From contig NZ_QGTM01000017.1 in NCBI RefSeq assembly GCF_003182195.1, positions 1 to 64,000 of the forward strand: a DNA stretch of 64,000 nt, given 5' to 3'. The position numbers and the translations under genes are program-made. Shown here piece by piece: positions 41,948 to 51,010 of this stretch. Each line of letters begins with the position of its first letter. Within the stretch, counting starts at the first letter, position 1. The notes beneath the pieces are model-generated. The model had not been told where the DNA came from. It did not search any database and saw nothing but the letters and a program-made list of their open reading frames with translations. This stretch comes from Halomonas sp. A11-A. Its GTDB lineage: Bacteria > Pseudomonadota > Gammaproteobacteria > Pseudomonadales > Halomonadaceae.

Positions 41948-43750
41948 ATGAACGACTACCGCACCCCGCCGAGCGCCCCGCTCCCGGGCTCTTCACAGGG
42001 CACGGCCCTGGAGAGCACCCGCCTTGATGCCACCGCGGGACTGCGCGGCCTGGCGCGGCGGCTGGTGGCAGACGGGCGCATCAGCGCCGCCGCCGCGGTG
42101 CGCGCAGAAGAAGAAGCTCGCGAGGGTGAGCTCTCGCTGCTGGAGCACGTTATCGACACCGGGCTGGTCTCCGCCCGCCAGGCCACCCTCTCGGCGGCCT
42201 GGGAGTATGGCCTGCCGATCATGGACCTCGACGCCATCCGCCCCGAGACATTACCCCGCGCCGATGCCTTCCCCGAGAAGATCTTGCGCAAGCTCAAGGT
42301 GCTGCCGCTGGTGCAGCGCGGCCACCGGCTCACCGTGGCGGTGCCCTACCCCTCGACGCTTGCCCAGCTCGACGAGCTGCAGTTCGCCACCGGCCTGACC
42401 CCGGAGGGGATCCTGGCCCCGGTGGACCAACTCGGCCCGGTACTGGAGAGCTATCTCGCCAATAGCGAGAAGAGCATGCTCGATTCGCTCAAGGGGGTGG
42501 ACGACGCCATCGGCGAGCTGGGCTTCGCCGGCGAAGAGGATGGCAGCGGCGAGGTGGATATCCAGGCCGATGTGCAGTCGGCCCGGGAAGACGCGCCGAT
42601 CATCAAGTTCGTCAACAAGATCCTGCTCGACGCCATCCACCGCGGCGCCTCCGACATCCACTTCGAGCCCTATGAGACCAGCTACCGGGTGCGCTTTCGC
42701 ATCGATGGCATGCTGCACGACGTGGCCCACCCGCCCTTCGCCATGCGCACCCGCATCGCCGCACGCCTCAAGGTGATGTCGCGGCTCGATATCTCGGAGC
42801 GCCGCCTGCCCCAGGACGGCGCCATCAAGCTCCGGCTCTCCAAGACCCGCTCCATCGACTTTCGCGTCAACTCGCTGCCCACGGTGTATGGCGAGAAGGT
42901 GGTGTTGCGGATCCTCGACCCCGCCTCGGCCCAGCTCGGCATCGAGCAGCTCGGCTTCACGCCGGAGCAGCGCACCATGTACGAGACGGTGCTTAACCAG
43001 CCCCAGGGCATGATACTCGTCACCGGGCCCACCGGCAGCGGCAAGACGGTGACCCTCTACACCGGCATCAACCTGCTCAACGAGGTGGAGCGCAATATCT
43101 GCACCGCCGAGGACCCGGTGGAGATCAAGGTGCCCGGGGTCAATCAGGTCAACGTGCTGCCCAAGATCGGCCTGGACTTCGCCAGCGCCCTGCGCGCCTT
43201 CCTGCGCCAGGACCCCGACGTGGTGATGGTGGGCGAGATCCGCGACCTGGAGACCGCCGAGATCGCGGTGAAGGCCTCCCAGACCGGCCACCTGGTGCTC
43301 TCCACGGTGCATACCAACTCCGCCGCCGAGACCCTCACCCGCCTGGCCAACATGGGCCTGGCGCCGTTCAATATCGCAAGCTCGGTGAGCCTGATCATCG
43401 CCCAGCGCCTGGCGCGCAAGCTGTGCAAGCACTGCAAGCAGCCGGCGGACATTCCCCGCGAGGCACTGGCCGCCCAGGGCTTCACGGAGGCAGAGATCCA
43501 CCAGGCCACCTTCTTCGAGCCGGTGGGCTGCAAGCACTGCACCAAGGGCTTCAAGGGCCGGATGGGCATCTACGAGGTGGTGCCGATCAGCCACGCCATG
43601 AGCCAGCTGATCATGAAGAACGGCAACTCCATGGAGTTCAGCGACCTGGCCCGCCAGGAGGGCTACCCGGACCTGCGCAGAAGCGGCCTGATGAAGGCGA
43701 TGCAGGGCGTCACCAGCCTGGCCGAGATCAACCGGGTGACCAAAGACTAG
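41948..43750 (+). CDS. pilB: Type IV pilus assembly ATPase PilB
   Basis: A 600-residue GspE/PilB ATPase. Residues about 25-180 form an MshEN-like domain. The ATPase has Walker A GPTGSGKT, the Asp box, Walker B VMVGEIRDLETAEIA and LVLSTVHTNSAAETLTRLANMG. A four-cysteine zinc motif, CKHCKQ ... CKHC, lies near residues 495-535. It powers pilus extension at the inner membrane. The operon continues with pilC and pilD. Confidence 0.95.
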   Translation: MNDYRTPPSAPLPGSSQGTALESTRLDATAGLRGLARRLVADGRISAAAAVRAEEEAREGELSLLEHVIDTGLVSARQATLSAAWEYGLPIMDLDAIRPETLPRADAFPEKILRKLKVLPLVQRGHRLTVAVPYPSTLAQLDELQFATGLTPEGILAPVDQLGPVLESYLANSEKSMLDSLKGVDDAIGELGFAGEEDGSGEVDIQADVQSAREDAPIIKFVNKILLDAIHRGASDIHFEPYETSYRVRFRIDGMLHDVAHPPFAMRTRIAARLKVMSRLDISERRLPQDGAIKLRLSKTRSIDFRVNSLPTVYGEKVVLRILDPASAQLGIEQLGFTPEQRTMYETVLNQPQGMILVTGPTGSGKTVTLYTGINLLNEVERNICTAEDPVEIKVPGVNQVNVLPKIGLDFASALRAFLRQDPDVVMVGEIRDLETAEIAVKASQTGHLVLSTVHTNSAAETLTRLANMGLAPFNIASSVSLIIAQRLARKLCKHCKQPADIPREALAAQGFTEAEIHQATFFEPVGCKHCTKGFKGRMGIYEVVPISHAMSQLIMKNGNSMEFSDLARQEGYPDLRRSGLMKAMQGVTSLAEINRVTKD

Positions 43751-43802
43751 CGAGTCGGCCGCAAGAGCCGACCACCACCACAGGGAAGAAGGGGAAACTA
43801 CC

Positions 43803-45038
43803 ATGGCCACAGCAAGGAAATTGAGCCCCGCGAAGGAGATCAAGCTCTATCGCTGGAACTGGAGCGGCAAGGGGCCAGGCGGGCGCAAGGTGGGGGGCGA
43901 GATCATCGCCACCCAGAAGCTGGAGGTGGAACGCATCCTCCAGGGCCAGAACATCATCGTCAAGAGCATCAAGCGCAAGGGCGGCTTCGGCGGCGGCATG
44001 GGCCGCATCAAGCCCCGGGATATCATGCTCTTCGCCCGCCAGATGGCCACCATGATCCGCGCCGGGGTGCCGGTGCTGCAGACCTTCCAGGTGGTGGCAG
44101 AGAGCATCAAGAAGCCGGCCATGAGCGCCCTGGTGCAGGAGGTGATGAACGACGTGGCCGCCGGGGCCTCGTTTTCCGATGCCCTAAAGCGCCACCCCAA
44201 GCACTTCGACCGCCTGTTCTGCAACCTGGTGGAGGCCGGCGAGCAGTCGGGCTCCCTGGATCGCATGCTGGAGCGGGTCGCTACCTACAAGGAGAAGGTG
44301 GAGTCGCTCAAGGGGCGGGTGAAGAAGGCGCTCTGGTACCCCGCGGCGGTGATCACGGTGGGCATCGGGGTCACCGCCCTGCTCTTGATCAAGGTGGTGC
44401 CGCAGTTCGAGAGCCTGTTCCATGGCTTCGGCGCGGAGCTGCCCGCCATGACCCGCATGACCATCGCCCTCTCCGAGTTCGCCCAGCAGTACTGGTGGTG
44501 GGGGCTGCTGGGCGCGGCCGCCTTGATCTTCCTGATCCGCACCGGCGTGAAGAAGTCGGAGAGTTTCGCCTATCGCATGCATGCCTGGTCGCTGAAGATC
44601 CCGGTGATCGGCCAGATCCTCGACAAGTCCGCGGTGGCGCGCTACTCGCGCACCCTCGCCACCACCTTCGGCGCCGGGGTGCCGCTGGTGGAGGCGCTGG
44701 ACACCGCCGCCGGCGCCACCGGCAACAAGGTCTACGAGCGCGCGGTGGTGCAGGTTCGCGAGGACGTGGCCACCGGCCAGCAGCTCAACTTTGCCATGCG
44801 CATGACCGAGCGCTTCCCGCCGCTGGCGGTGCAGATGGTCGGCATCGGCGAGGAGGCGGGCTCGCTGGACGCCATGCTCAACCGGGTGGCGGACTACTAC
44901 GAGGAGGAGGTCGACAACATGGTCGACACCCTCACCTCCCTGTTGGAGCCCTTCATCATCGTGGTGCTGGGCGTGCTCGTCGGCGGGCTCGTCATCTCGA
45001 TGTACCTGCCGATCTTCGAACTGGGGTCGGTGATTTGA
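43803..45038 (+). CDS. pilC: Type IV pilus inner membrane platform PilC
   Basis: A 411-residue GspF-family protein with two homologous cytoplasmic halves (RQMATMIRAGVPVLQTFQ and RTLATTFGAGVPLVEALD) and three membrane spans (ALWYPAAVITVGIGVTALLLI; WWWGLLGAAALIFLI; LLEPFIIVVLGVLVGGLVI). It recruits PilB and pilin. ATG 43803 follows GGGAAGAAGGGG; the stop overlaps pilD as TGATG. Confidence 0.95.
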   Translation: MATARKLSPAKEIKLYRWNWSGKGPGGRKVGGEIIATQKLEVERILQGQNIIVKSIKRKGGFGGGMGRIKPRDIMLFARQMATMIRAGVPVLQTFQVVAESIKKPAMSALVQEVMNDVAAGASFSDALKRHPKHFDRLFCNLVEAGEQSGSLDRMLERVATYKEKVESLKGRVKKALWYPAAVITVGIGVTALLLIKVVPQFESLFHGFGAELPAMTRMTIALSEFAQQYWWWGLLGAAALIFLIRTGVKKSESFAYRMHAWSLKIPVIGQILDKSAVARYSRTLATTFGAGVPLVEALDTAAGATGNKVYERAVVQVREDVATGQQLNFAMRMTERFPPLAVQMVGIGEEAGSLDAMLNRVADYYEEEVDNMVDTLTSLLEPFIIVVLGVLVGGLVISMYLPIFELGSVI

Positions 45039-45892
45039 TGGTGCTGGATCTGCCCCCTTCCCTGCTCTACCCCCTCGCTGCCTTCATCGGCCTGTGCCTG
45101 GGCAGCTTCCTCAATGTGGTGATCACCCGCCTGCCGGTGATGCTGATGCTGGGCTGGCGGGCCGAGGCCCGCGAGGCGCTGGAGCTCCCGAGTGAGACGC
45201 AGCCGGAATTCAACCTGGCCACGCCGCGCTCGATGTGCCCGAGCTGCGAGACCCCCATCGCCTGGCACGACAACCTGCCCGTGGTGGGCTGGCTCAAGCG
45301 CCGCGGGCGCTGCGCGAACTGCGACGCGGCCATCAGCCCCCAGTACCCTCTGGTGGAGCTGGCCGGCGGGGCGCTCGCGCTTGCGGTGGTGGCGCTGTTC
45401 GGGCCGAGCTGGCAGGGGCTCTTCGTGCTGGGGGCCTGCCTGGCACTGCTCGCCATGGCGGTGATCGACCTGCGTACCCAGCTCCTGCCGGACATCCTCA
45501 CCCTGCCGCTGCTGTGGGCGGGGCTCGCCTACCAGCTGCTGTTCCAGCCGCTGATGCTGGAAAGCGCGGTGATCGGCGCCATGGCGGGGTATCTCGTGCT
45601 GTGGAGCTTCTACTGGGCGTTCAAGCTGATCACCGGCAAGGAGGGCATGGGCTACGGCGACTTCAAGCTGCTGGCGGCGCTGGGCGCCTGGATGGGCTGG
45701 CAAGCCCTGCCACTGCTGCTGATCCTCTCTGCGGGGATCGGCGCCATCATCGGCATCCTGGTGCAGCTGGCGGTGCCGCGGCTGCGCGGCGCCCCCATGC
45801 CCTTCGGCCCCTACCTGGCGCTGGCCGGCTGGATCGCGCTGCTGGGCGGGGAGCCGCTGATGGCGGCCTATGGAAGGTTCTTCCTGCTCTGA
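45038..45892 (+). CDS. pilD: Prepilin peptidase PilD
   Basis: A 284-residue membrane protease/methyltransferase. The zinc-binding cysteines are CPSCE and CANCDA, the first membrane segment carries FIGLCLGSFLNVVITRLP, and the catalytic aspartates are in AVIDLRTQLLPD and GMGYGDFKLLAALGAW. It cleaves and N-methylates PilA. ATG 45038 overlaps the pilC stop. Only 3 bases separate its end from the convergent hpt gene. Confidence 0.95.
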   Translation: MVLDLPPSLLYPLAAFIGLCLGSFLNVVITRLPVMLMLGWRAEAREALELPSETQPEFNLATPRSMCPSCETPIAWHDNLPVVGWLKRRGRCANCDAAISPQYPLVELAGGALALAVVALFGPSWQGLFVLGACLALLAMAVIDLRTQLLPDILTLPLLWAGLAYQLLFQPLMLESAVIGAMAGYLVLWSFYWAFKLITGKEGMGYGDFKLLAALGAWMGWQALPLLLILSAGIGAIIGILVQLAVPRLRGAPMPFGPYLALAGWIALLGGEPLMAAYGRFFLL

Positions 45893-45895
45893 CCC

Positions 45896-46474
45896 CTACA
45901 TCCCCTTGGGGGCGAAGATGCCGGGGGCGTTGCGCCAGTAGCCCTTGTAGTCCATGCCGAAACCGAAGACGTAGCGGTCGGCGACCTCGAGGCTGCAGTA
46001 GTCGGCCTTGAGGCCAGGCACCGCCTTGCGGTCGTGCCGCTTGTCGACCAGCACCGCGGTGGAGATGCTGGCGGCGCCGGCCTCGCGGCAGTAGTCGAGG
46101 ATGGCGGCGAGGGTGGCGCCCTCGTCGAGGATATCGTCGACGATCACCACGTGGCGGCCGGCCATGGGCACCTCCGGGGAGACTCGCCAGAACAGCTCGC
46201 CGCCGCGGGTGCCGCCGCGGTAGCGGGTGGCGTGCAGGTAGTCCACCTCCAGCGGGAAGCCGAGGCGCGGCAACAGGTGGCCGGTGGTGATCAGGCCGCC
46301 GTTCATCACGCAGTAGAAGACCGGCAGCTTCTCGCCCAGGTCGCGGGTGATCTCGGCTGCCATGCGGTCCAGGGCGCGCTCCACGGCCTCCTGGGTGATC
46401 AGGCAGTCGGCGTTGTCCATCACCTCGCGCATGTCGGCGAGGGACGGGTGAAAATCGGCATCGAGTTTGGGCAT
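45896..46474 (-). CDS. hpt: Hypoxanthine-guanine phosphoribosyltransferase
   Basis: A 192-residue purine salvage enzyme. VVIVDDILDEGATLAAI is the PRPP-binding loop, and YCVMNGGLITTGHLLPRL and VLVDKRHDRK are also typical. It turns hypoxanthine or guanine into IMP or GMP. It lies 45 bases after nagZ and may share a transcript with it. Confidence 0.9.
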   Translation of the reverse strand: MPKLDADFHPSLADMREVMDNADCLITQEAVERALDRMAAEITRDLGEKLPVFYCVMNGGLITTGHLLPRLGFPLEVDYLHATRYRGGTRGGELFWRVSPEVPMAGRHVVIVDDILDEGATLAAILDYCREAGAASISTAVLVDKRHDRKAVPGLKADYCSLEVADRYVFGFGMDYKGYWRNAPGIFAPKGM

Positions 46475-46519
46475 TTCGGTGGCTCGTGGTCGAAGGGTAT
46501 CGGAAGTGGAAACTTGAAC

Positions 46520-47527
46520 TCAGGCCAGGGCCTCGAGGTGGGCGTGGACTCGGCGCCAGCGGGAGAGCGCGGTGAGGCTTGCAAGCGCCGGGCGAGCGCG
46601 GGCGTAGCGCAGCCGGGTGAGGCGGCTGGCCCCCGGGCGCTCGCGGCAGGCCTCGATCACCTCCAGCGCCGCGACGCGGTCGTTGCAGACCAGCAGCATG
46701 TCGCAGCCGGCATCCAGGGCGGCCAGCGCCCGCTCGGCGGGGCTGCCGGCGCTGGCGGCGCCGGCCATGCTCAGGTCGTCGGAGAAGATCACGCCCTTGA
46801 AGCCGAGGCTCTGGCGCAGCATGCCGAGCCAGGCGGGCGAGAAGCCGGCGGGGCGCGGGTCGAAGGCGGAGTAGACCACGTGCGCCGGCATCACGCCGTC
46901 GAGGCGGCCGGCGAGACGAGAAAAGGGCACGAGATCGCGCTCGCGCAGGGCCTCGAGCGGGCGCGGGTCCACGGGCAGCTCATGGTGGGAGTCCGCCGCC
47001 ACGCCGCCGTGGCCGGGGAAGTGCTTGCCCACGGCGACCATGCCGGCCTCGTGGAGGCCATCGACGAAGGCGCCAGCCAGGGCCGCGACGACCTCGGGGT
47101 CGGCGGAGAAGCTGCGGTCGCCGATCACCAACGAGGTGCCGTCGTCGACGTCGAGCACCGGGGCGAAGCTGAGGTCCAGCCCGCAGGCGGCCATCTCCAT
47201 GCCCAGCAGCCAGCCGGCGTCCTGGCAGAGCCGCCGGGTCACCTCGGGACGCTCGTAAAAGCCCGCCCCCAGGCGCGCCATGGCCGGCAGCCGGGTGACC
47301 CCCTGGCGCAGCCGCTGCACGCGGCCGCCCTCCTGGTCGATGGCCAGCAGAAGCTCCGGGCGCACCGCGCGGATCGCGCGGGAGAGCTTGCAGACCTGCT
47401 CGGCCGATTCGGTATTGCGGGCGAAGAGGATCACCCCGCCCACCTCGGGGCGCGCCAGCAGTCGGCGCTCCTGGGCGGTGAGGGAGGTGCCTTCCAGGTC
47501 AAGCATCACCGGACCGAGCTGGGTCAT
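46520..47527 (-). CDS. nagZ: Beta-N-acetylhexosaminidase NagZ
   Basis: A 335-residue GH3 enzyme. VMLDLEGTSLTAQERRLL and GGVILFARN open it, LLAIDQEGGRVQRLR follows, and the catalytic loop is KHFPGHGGVAADSHHELP, with the nucleophile aspartate in IFSDDLSMAGA. It removes GlcNAc from muropeptides in the cytoplasm. ATG 47527 is preferred over 47551 from the usual length. The order nagZ-psrA-lexA is like that in pseudomonads. Confidence 0.93.
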   Translation of the reverse strand: MTQLGPVMLDLEGTSLTAQERRLLARPEVGGVILFARNTESAEQVCKLSRAIRAVRPELLLAIDQEGGRVQRLRQGVTRLPAMARLGAGFYERPEVTRRLCQDAGWLLGMEMAACGLDLSFAPVLDVDDGTSLVIGDRSFSADPEVVAALAGAFVDGLHEAGMVAVGKHFPGHGGVAADSHHELPVDPRPLEALRERDLVPFSRLAGRLDGVMPAHVVYSAFDPRPAGFSPAWLGMLRQSLGFKGVIFSDDLSMAGAASAGSPAERALAALDAGCDMLLVCNDRVAALEVIEACRERPGASRLTRLRYARARPALASLTALSRWRRVHAHLEALA

Positions 47528-47671
47528 GTTCGCTTCCTTGGCTTGTTGCAAACAGAGATTCTTCGCAGATAGAGCTGAAAGGGGCCAGATTCTAGGGCAA
47601 AGCGCGCGGCAGTGACAGATACGCCAACGCCGCCAGCCTCTCGGGGCGGCTCCGGCGAGATGGCCGGCCGC

Positions 47672-48337
47672 TCAGGCCTGGGCTGCCTGGGCTGCCTGGG
47701 GCGCCGGCAGCGGGGCCTGCATGGCGGCCACCACCACCGGACGCAGGCGGCGGATCAGGTCGCGCACGGTGACGTGCTCCCCATAATCCTTCTCGGCGAT
47801 ATCGCGCAGGGCGTCAAGGCCGGAAAGGGTGAAGATCACGGTGCCGAGCACGAAGTGCAGGCGCCAGAAGCGTTCGGCGTCGGGCAGCTCGGGGGTGGCC
47901 TGGCGCACCAGCTCGGTGAAGCGGGTGAAGACGCTGCCGTACTCCTCCTGGATGTAGCGGCGCAGATGGCCCTGGGCCTGGCTGTAGGCAAGCCCCAGAA
48001 GGCGCATGAAGACCTTGAGGCTGTTGCGCTCGGCGGGCACCTCCAGCACGCTGCGCGCCATGGTCTCGAGCAGCTCCTCGAGAGGGATCACCTCGTCGCC
48101 GTAGCGCGCCTGGAGCTCGTCCAGGGCGCGGTGGAAGCGCTCGGTGAAGGGGTCGAGGTAGCGGGAGAACACCGCCTGGATCAGCGACTTCTTGGAGCCG
48201 AAGTGGTAGTTCACCGCGGCCAGGTTGACCCTGGCCTTGCTGGTGATGGTGCGCAGCGAGGTCTCGGCAAAGCCGCGTTCGGCGAACAGCACCTCGGCGG
48301 TATCGAGGATGCGGGTGACGGTGTCGGTCTGGGCCAT
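47672..48337 (-). CDS. psrA: TetR family regulator PsrA
   Basis: A 221-residue regulator. The helix-turn-helix segment AERGFAETSLRTITSKARVNLAAVNYHFGSKKSLIQAVFSRYL is close to PsrA, the fatty-acid-responsive regulator of beta-oxidation and rpoS in pseudomonads. The C-terminal half is the ligand domain, ending in Ala/Gln/Pro. ATG 48337 matches the known N-terminus MAQTDTVTRILD. It is divergent from lexA. Confidence 0.88.
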   Translation of the reverse strand: MAQTDTVTRILDTAEVLFAERGFAETSLRTITSKARVNLAAVNYHFGSKKSLIQAVFSRYLDPFTERFHRALDELQARYGDEVIPLEELLETMARSVLEVPAERNSLKVFMRLLGLAYSQAQGHLRRYIQEEYGSVFTRFTELVRQATPELPDAERFWRLHFVLGTVIFTLSGLDALRDIAEKDYGEHVTVRDLIRRLRPVVVAAMQAPLPAPQAAQAAQA

Positions 48338-48361
48338 CGAAGGAGTCCCGGTAATAAACGG

Positions 48362-48441
48362 CTGTTTCAAACGTAGCTGCATTGTACGCCAGCCGCGGGA
48401 TCTGGCTCAATGCTCCCAGGGCAGAGCCGTTTTAAACAGTA
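48362..48441. promoter_or_regulatory. Possible PsrA sites
   Basis: Two related palindrome-like 12-mers: CTGTTTCAAACG at 48362-48373, and the inverted CGTTTTAAACAG at 48429-48440. Their place before psrA fits autoregulation. Matching to the known PsrA box was not done. Confidence 0.35.
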
Positions 48442-48442
48442 T

Positions 48443-48478
48443 GTTCTATCGACTGTCCTATCGACTGTTCTATCGACA
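48443..48478. repeat. Three 12-bp direct repeats before lexA
   Basis: GTTCTATCGACT, GTCCTATCGACT and GTTCTATCGACA in direct tandem, between the divergent psrA and lexA genes. The third copy contains CTGT and ACAG half-sites, but one base too close for a normal LexA box. Confidence 0.85.
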
Positions 48479-48522
48479 GCACCGGACGCGCGCACCATCC
48501 GAATTACTGGATGGAACAACAT

Positions 48523-48538
48523 GCTGTATACTTGATCA
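48523..48538 (+). promoter_or_regulatory. Weak LexA box candidate
   Basis: CTGTATACTTGATCAC lies 44 bases before the lexA start. The left half matches the LexA consensus CTGTATA; the right half differs (ATCAC for AACAG-like). Confidence 0.35.
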
Positions 48539-48581
48539 CTGACGCATCCACCCAGTCGCCGCTTTCCGCTTCGGAGGTCGC

Positions 48582-49229
48582 ATGGCACGCCCCCTCACCC
48601 AGCGCCAGCAGAACGTCTATGACTTCATCATCAAGACCATCCAGGAGCTCGGCTATCCCCCCACCCGGGCCGAGATCGCCCGGGCCCTGGGCTTCCGCTC
48701 GCCCAACGCCGCCGAGGAGCACCTGCGCGCCCTCGAGAAGAAGGGCGCCATCCGCATGATCGCCGGCACCTCCCGGGGCATCCGCCTGCCCGCCCAGGAG
48801 CAGGAGCCCGCCACCGAGGGCGATGCCCCGCAGGGACTGCCGATCATCGGCGAGGTGGCCGCGGGCAGCCCGATACTAGCCGCCGAACATATCGACCGCT
48901 ACTGCCCCCTGCCCCCGGAGTACTTCACGCCCCGGGCGGACTACCTGCTGCGGGTGCGCGGCCTCTCCATGAAGGATGTCGGCATCCTGGAGGGCGACCT
49001 GCTCGCCGTGCACCGCACCGAGCGGGTCCGCGACGGCCAGATCGTGGTGGCGCGCCTGGAGGAGGAGGTGACGGTGAAGCGCTTCGCCCGCCGCGGCCAC
49101 GTGGTCACCCTGAGCGCCGAGAATCCCGAGTTCGCCCCCATCGAGGTGGACCTGCGCCATCAGGCGCTGGAGATCGAGGGCATCGGCGTCGGCGTCATTC
49201 GCGGCGGCAGCGGCCAGGCGCTGGGCTAG
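48582..49229 (+). CDS. lexA: SOS repressor LexA
   Basis: A 215-residue repressor. Winged helix with [23 protein letters not shown]; self-cleavage site Ala94-Gly95 in EVAAGSP; catalytic Ser129 in RGLSMKD and Lys166 in VTVKRF. RecA filaments trigger cleavage. dinB follows 20 bases downstream, so both are probably SOS-induced. Confidence 0.96.
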   Translation: MARPLTQRQQNVYDFIIKTIQELGYPPTRAEIARALGFRSPNAAEEHLRALEKKGAIRMIAGTSRGIRLPAQEQEPATEGDAPQGLPIIGEVAAGSPILAAEHIDRYCPLPPEYFTPRADYLLRVRGLSMKDVGILEGDLLAVHRTERVRDGQIVVARLEEEVTVKRFARRGHVVTLSAENPEFAPIEVDLRHQALEIEGIGVGVIRGGSGQALG

Positions 49230-49249
49230 GCATTTCCCGAGCCCGTGCC

Positions 49250-50296
49250 GTGAGAAAGATCCTCCACGCCGACTGCGACTGCTTCTTCGCGGCGGTGGAG
49301 ATGCGCGACAACCCCGCCTTGGCCGAGGTGCCGCTGGCCATCGGCGGCAGCCCCGAACGGCGCGGGGTGATTGCCACCTGCAACTACCCCGCCCGGGCCT
49401 TCGGCATCCACTCGGCGATGCCCACCGCCCGGGCGCTGCGCCTCTGCCCCCAGCTCACCCTGCTGCCCGGCAACTTCGACAGGTACCGCGAGGTGTCGCA
49501 GCAGATACAGGCGATCTTCCACGAGCTTACCCCCCTGGTGGAGCCCCTCTCCCTGGACGAGGCCTTCCTCGACGTCAGCGCGGTGGAGCGCTTCTCCGGC
49601 AGCGCCACCTGGATGGCCCGCTGGCTCAAGCAGGAGTGCCTGGCGCGCACCGGCATCACCCTCTCGGTGGGGGTGGCCCCCAACAAGTTCCTGGCCAAGA
49701 TCGCCAGCGACTGGGAGAAGCCCGACGGCCTGACGGTGATCACCCCGGAGCGCCTGGAGGCCTTCCTTGCCGCCCTGCCGGTGAAGAAGCTCCACGGAGT
49801 GGGCCCCGCCACCGAGGCGCGCCTGGAGGCCATGGGCATCACCACCTGCGCGGCGCTGCGCCAGGTGCCGCTGGAGCGTCTGCTGGAGACCTTCGGCAAG
49901 TTCGGCAAGCGGCTCTTCGAGCTCGCGCGGGGCATCGACGAGCGTCCGGTGCGCCTGGAGCGAGAGCGCAAGTCGATCAGCGTGGAGACCACCTTCGCCC
50001 GGGACCTGCCCGACCTCACCAGCTGCCGCGAGGCCCTGGCCCCGCTCTGCGAGCGCCTGGAGGAGCGCCTGGCCCGCCACGGCCACCCGCCGCTGGCCGG
50101 GCTGATGGTGAAGGTGCGCTTCGACGACTTCGGCCTGACCACCCTGGAGAGCCGCGGCCTGGCCCCCTCCCCCACCAGCTACCAGGGCCTGCTGGAGCAG
50201 GCCTGGGAGCGCCGCCGCCGCCCCGTGCGCCTGCTCGGCGTCGGCGCCCGCCTGCAGCCGGAGGCCGAGCGGCGCCAGCTGGTGCTGGCGCTATAG
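49250..50296 (+). CDS. dinB: DNA polymerase IV
   Basis: A 348-residue Y-family polymerase. HADCDCFFAAVEMRDNP and LSLDEAFLDVS hold the catalytic acidic residues; SVGVAPNKFLAKIASDWEKPDG and the helix-hairpin-helix KLHGVGPATEARL follow, then the little-finger domain. A GTG start at 49250 is used. It bypasses DNA damage as part of the SOS response. Confidence 0.95.
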   Translation: MRKILHADCDCFFAAVEMRDNPALAEVPLAIGGSPERRGVIATCNYPARAFGIHSAMPTARALRLCPQLTLLPGNFDRYREVSQQIQAIFHELTPLVEPLSLDEAFLDVSAVERFSGSATWMARWLKQECLARTGITLSVGVAPNKFLAKIASDWEKPDGLTVITPERLEAFLAALPVKKLHGVGPATEARLEAMGITTCAALRQVPLERLLETFGKFGKRLFELARGIDERPVRLERERKSISVETTFARDLPDLTSCREALAPLCERLEERLARHGHPPLAGLMVKVRFDDFGLTTLESRGLAPSPTSYQGLLEQAWERRRRPVRLLGVGARLQPEAERRQLVLAL

Positions 50297-50305
50297 CGCC
50301 GAGCG

Positions 50306-50977
50306 CTACTTCGTATCGATATAGCGATGGTCGTTGAAGGTGGCGACCCAGCTCGGGTGGTAGACCAGCAGGATCGCCATCAGCATGCCGGTGATGAAGG
50401 CCTCGGAGGGCATCAACAGCGGCAGGAAGCGGGCGTACTCCATGGCCTGGTAGAGGGCGTGGGCGTCATCGGCACCGAGCATCATCAGCCCCACGGCGAC
50501 GAGCCCCGCGGCCAGCGTGGAGAGCGCGGCGCCGAAGAAGCCGCAGACAAACAGGAAGACCATCAGGTTGTCGGGCAGGCGGCGGTCTACCAGGCGCCAG
50601 ATCAGCACCGTGACCAGCGTCGGCATCACGCCGGTGACCAGCAGGTTGACGCCGAGCAGCGGCCAGTCGACGCGCCCGGTGACCACCGCCGCGAGGTTGA
50701 CGATCAGGATCGTGACCAGCGCCAGCGGGGCCTTGAAGACCAGAGTGAACAGCGCGGTGAACATCAGGTGCAGGGAGAGCCACTCCACCGCCTGGGCGCG
50801 CAGCTGCCACATCAGCAGCACCGCCACGCTGGCGGCGAGCCAGCGGTGCTGCAGGGCGGTGTCGGCGAAGAGCGCCCGCCAGGGGCGCTGGGCCAGCGCC
50901 AGCCCGTAGAGCGCGAGCGACACCAGCGCGCAGAGCACCAGCAGCCAGGGGGCGAGCACCGCTTGGGAGAAGGACAT
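50306..50977 (-). CDS. CbiM-like energy-coupling factor permease
   Basis: A 223-residue integral membrane protein with about six to seven hydrophobic segments. The block SLHLMFTALFTLVFKAPLALV and the C-terminal LPLLMPSEAFITGMLMAIL fit the CbiM family. No partner ATPase or substrate gene is nearby. CbiM proteins carry cobalt or nickel, but this orphan type has no proven substrate. Confidence 0.65.
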   Translation of the reverse strand: MSFSQAVLAPWLLVLCALVSLALYGLALAQRPWRALFADTALQHRWLAASVAVLLMWQLRAQAVEWLSLHLMFTALFTLVFKAPLALVTILIVNLAAVVTGRVDWPLLGVNLLVTGVMPTLVTVLIWRLVDRRLPDNLMVFLFVCGFFGAALSTLAAGLVAVGLMMLGADDAHALYQAMEYARFLPLLMPSEAFITGMLMAILLVYHPSWVATFNDHRYIDTK

Positions 50978-51010
50978 GGAGCGCCTCTCGTCGACCCGCG
51001 TCTCGCCCGA

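Noticed and set aside
48465..48479. CTGTTCTATCGACAG as a LexA box
   Set aside because: The CTGT and ACAG halves are 7 bases apart rather than 8, and the sequence is part of a 12-bp tandem repeat. Recorded as a repeat instead.
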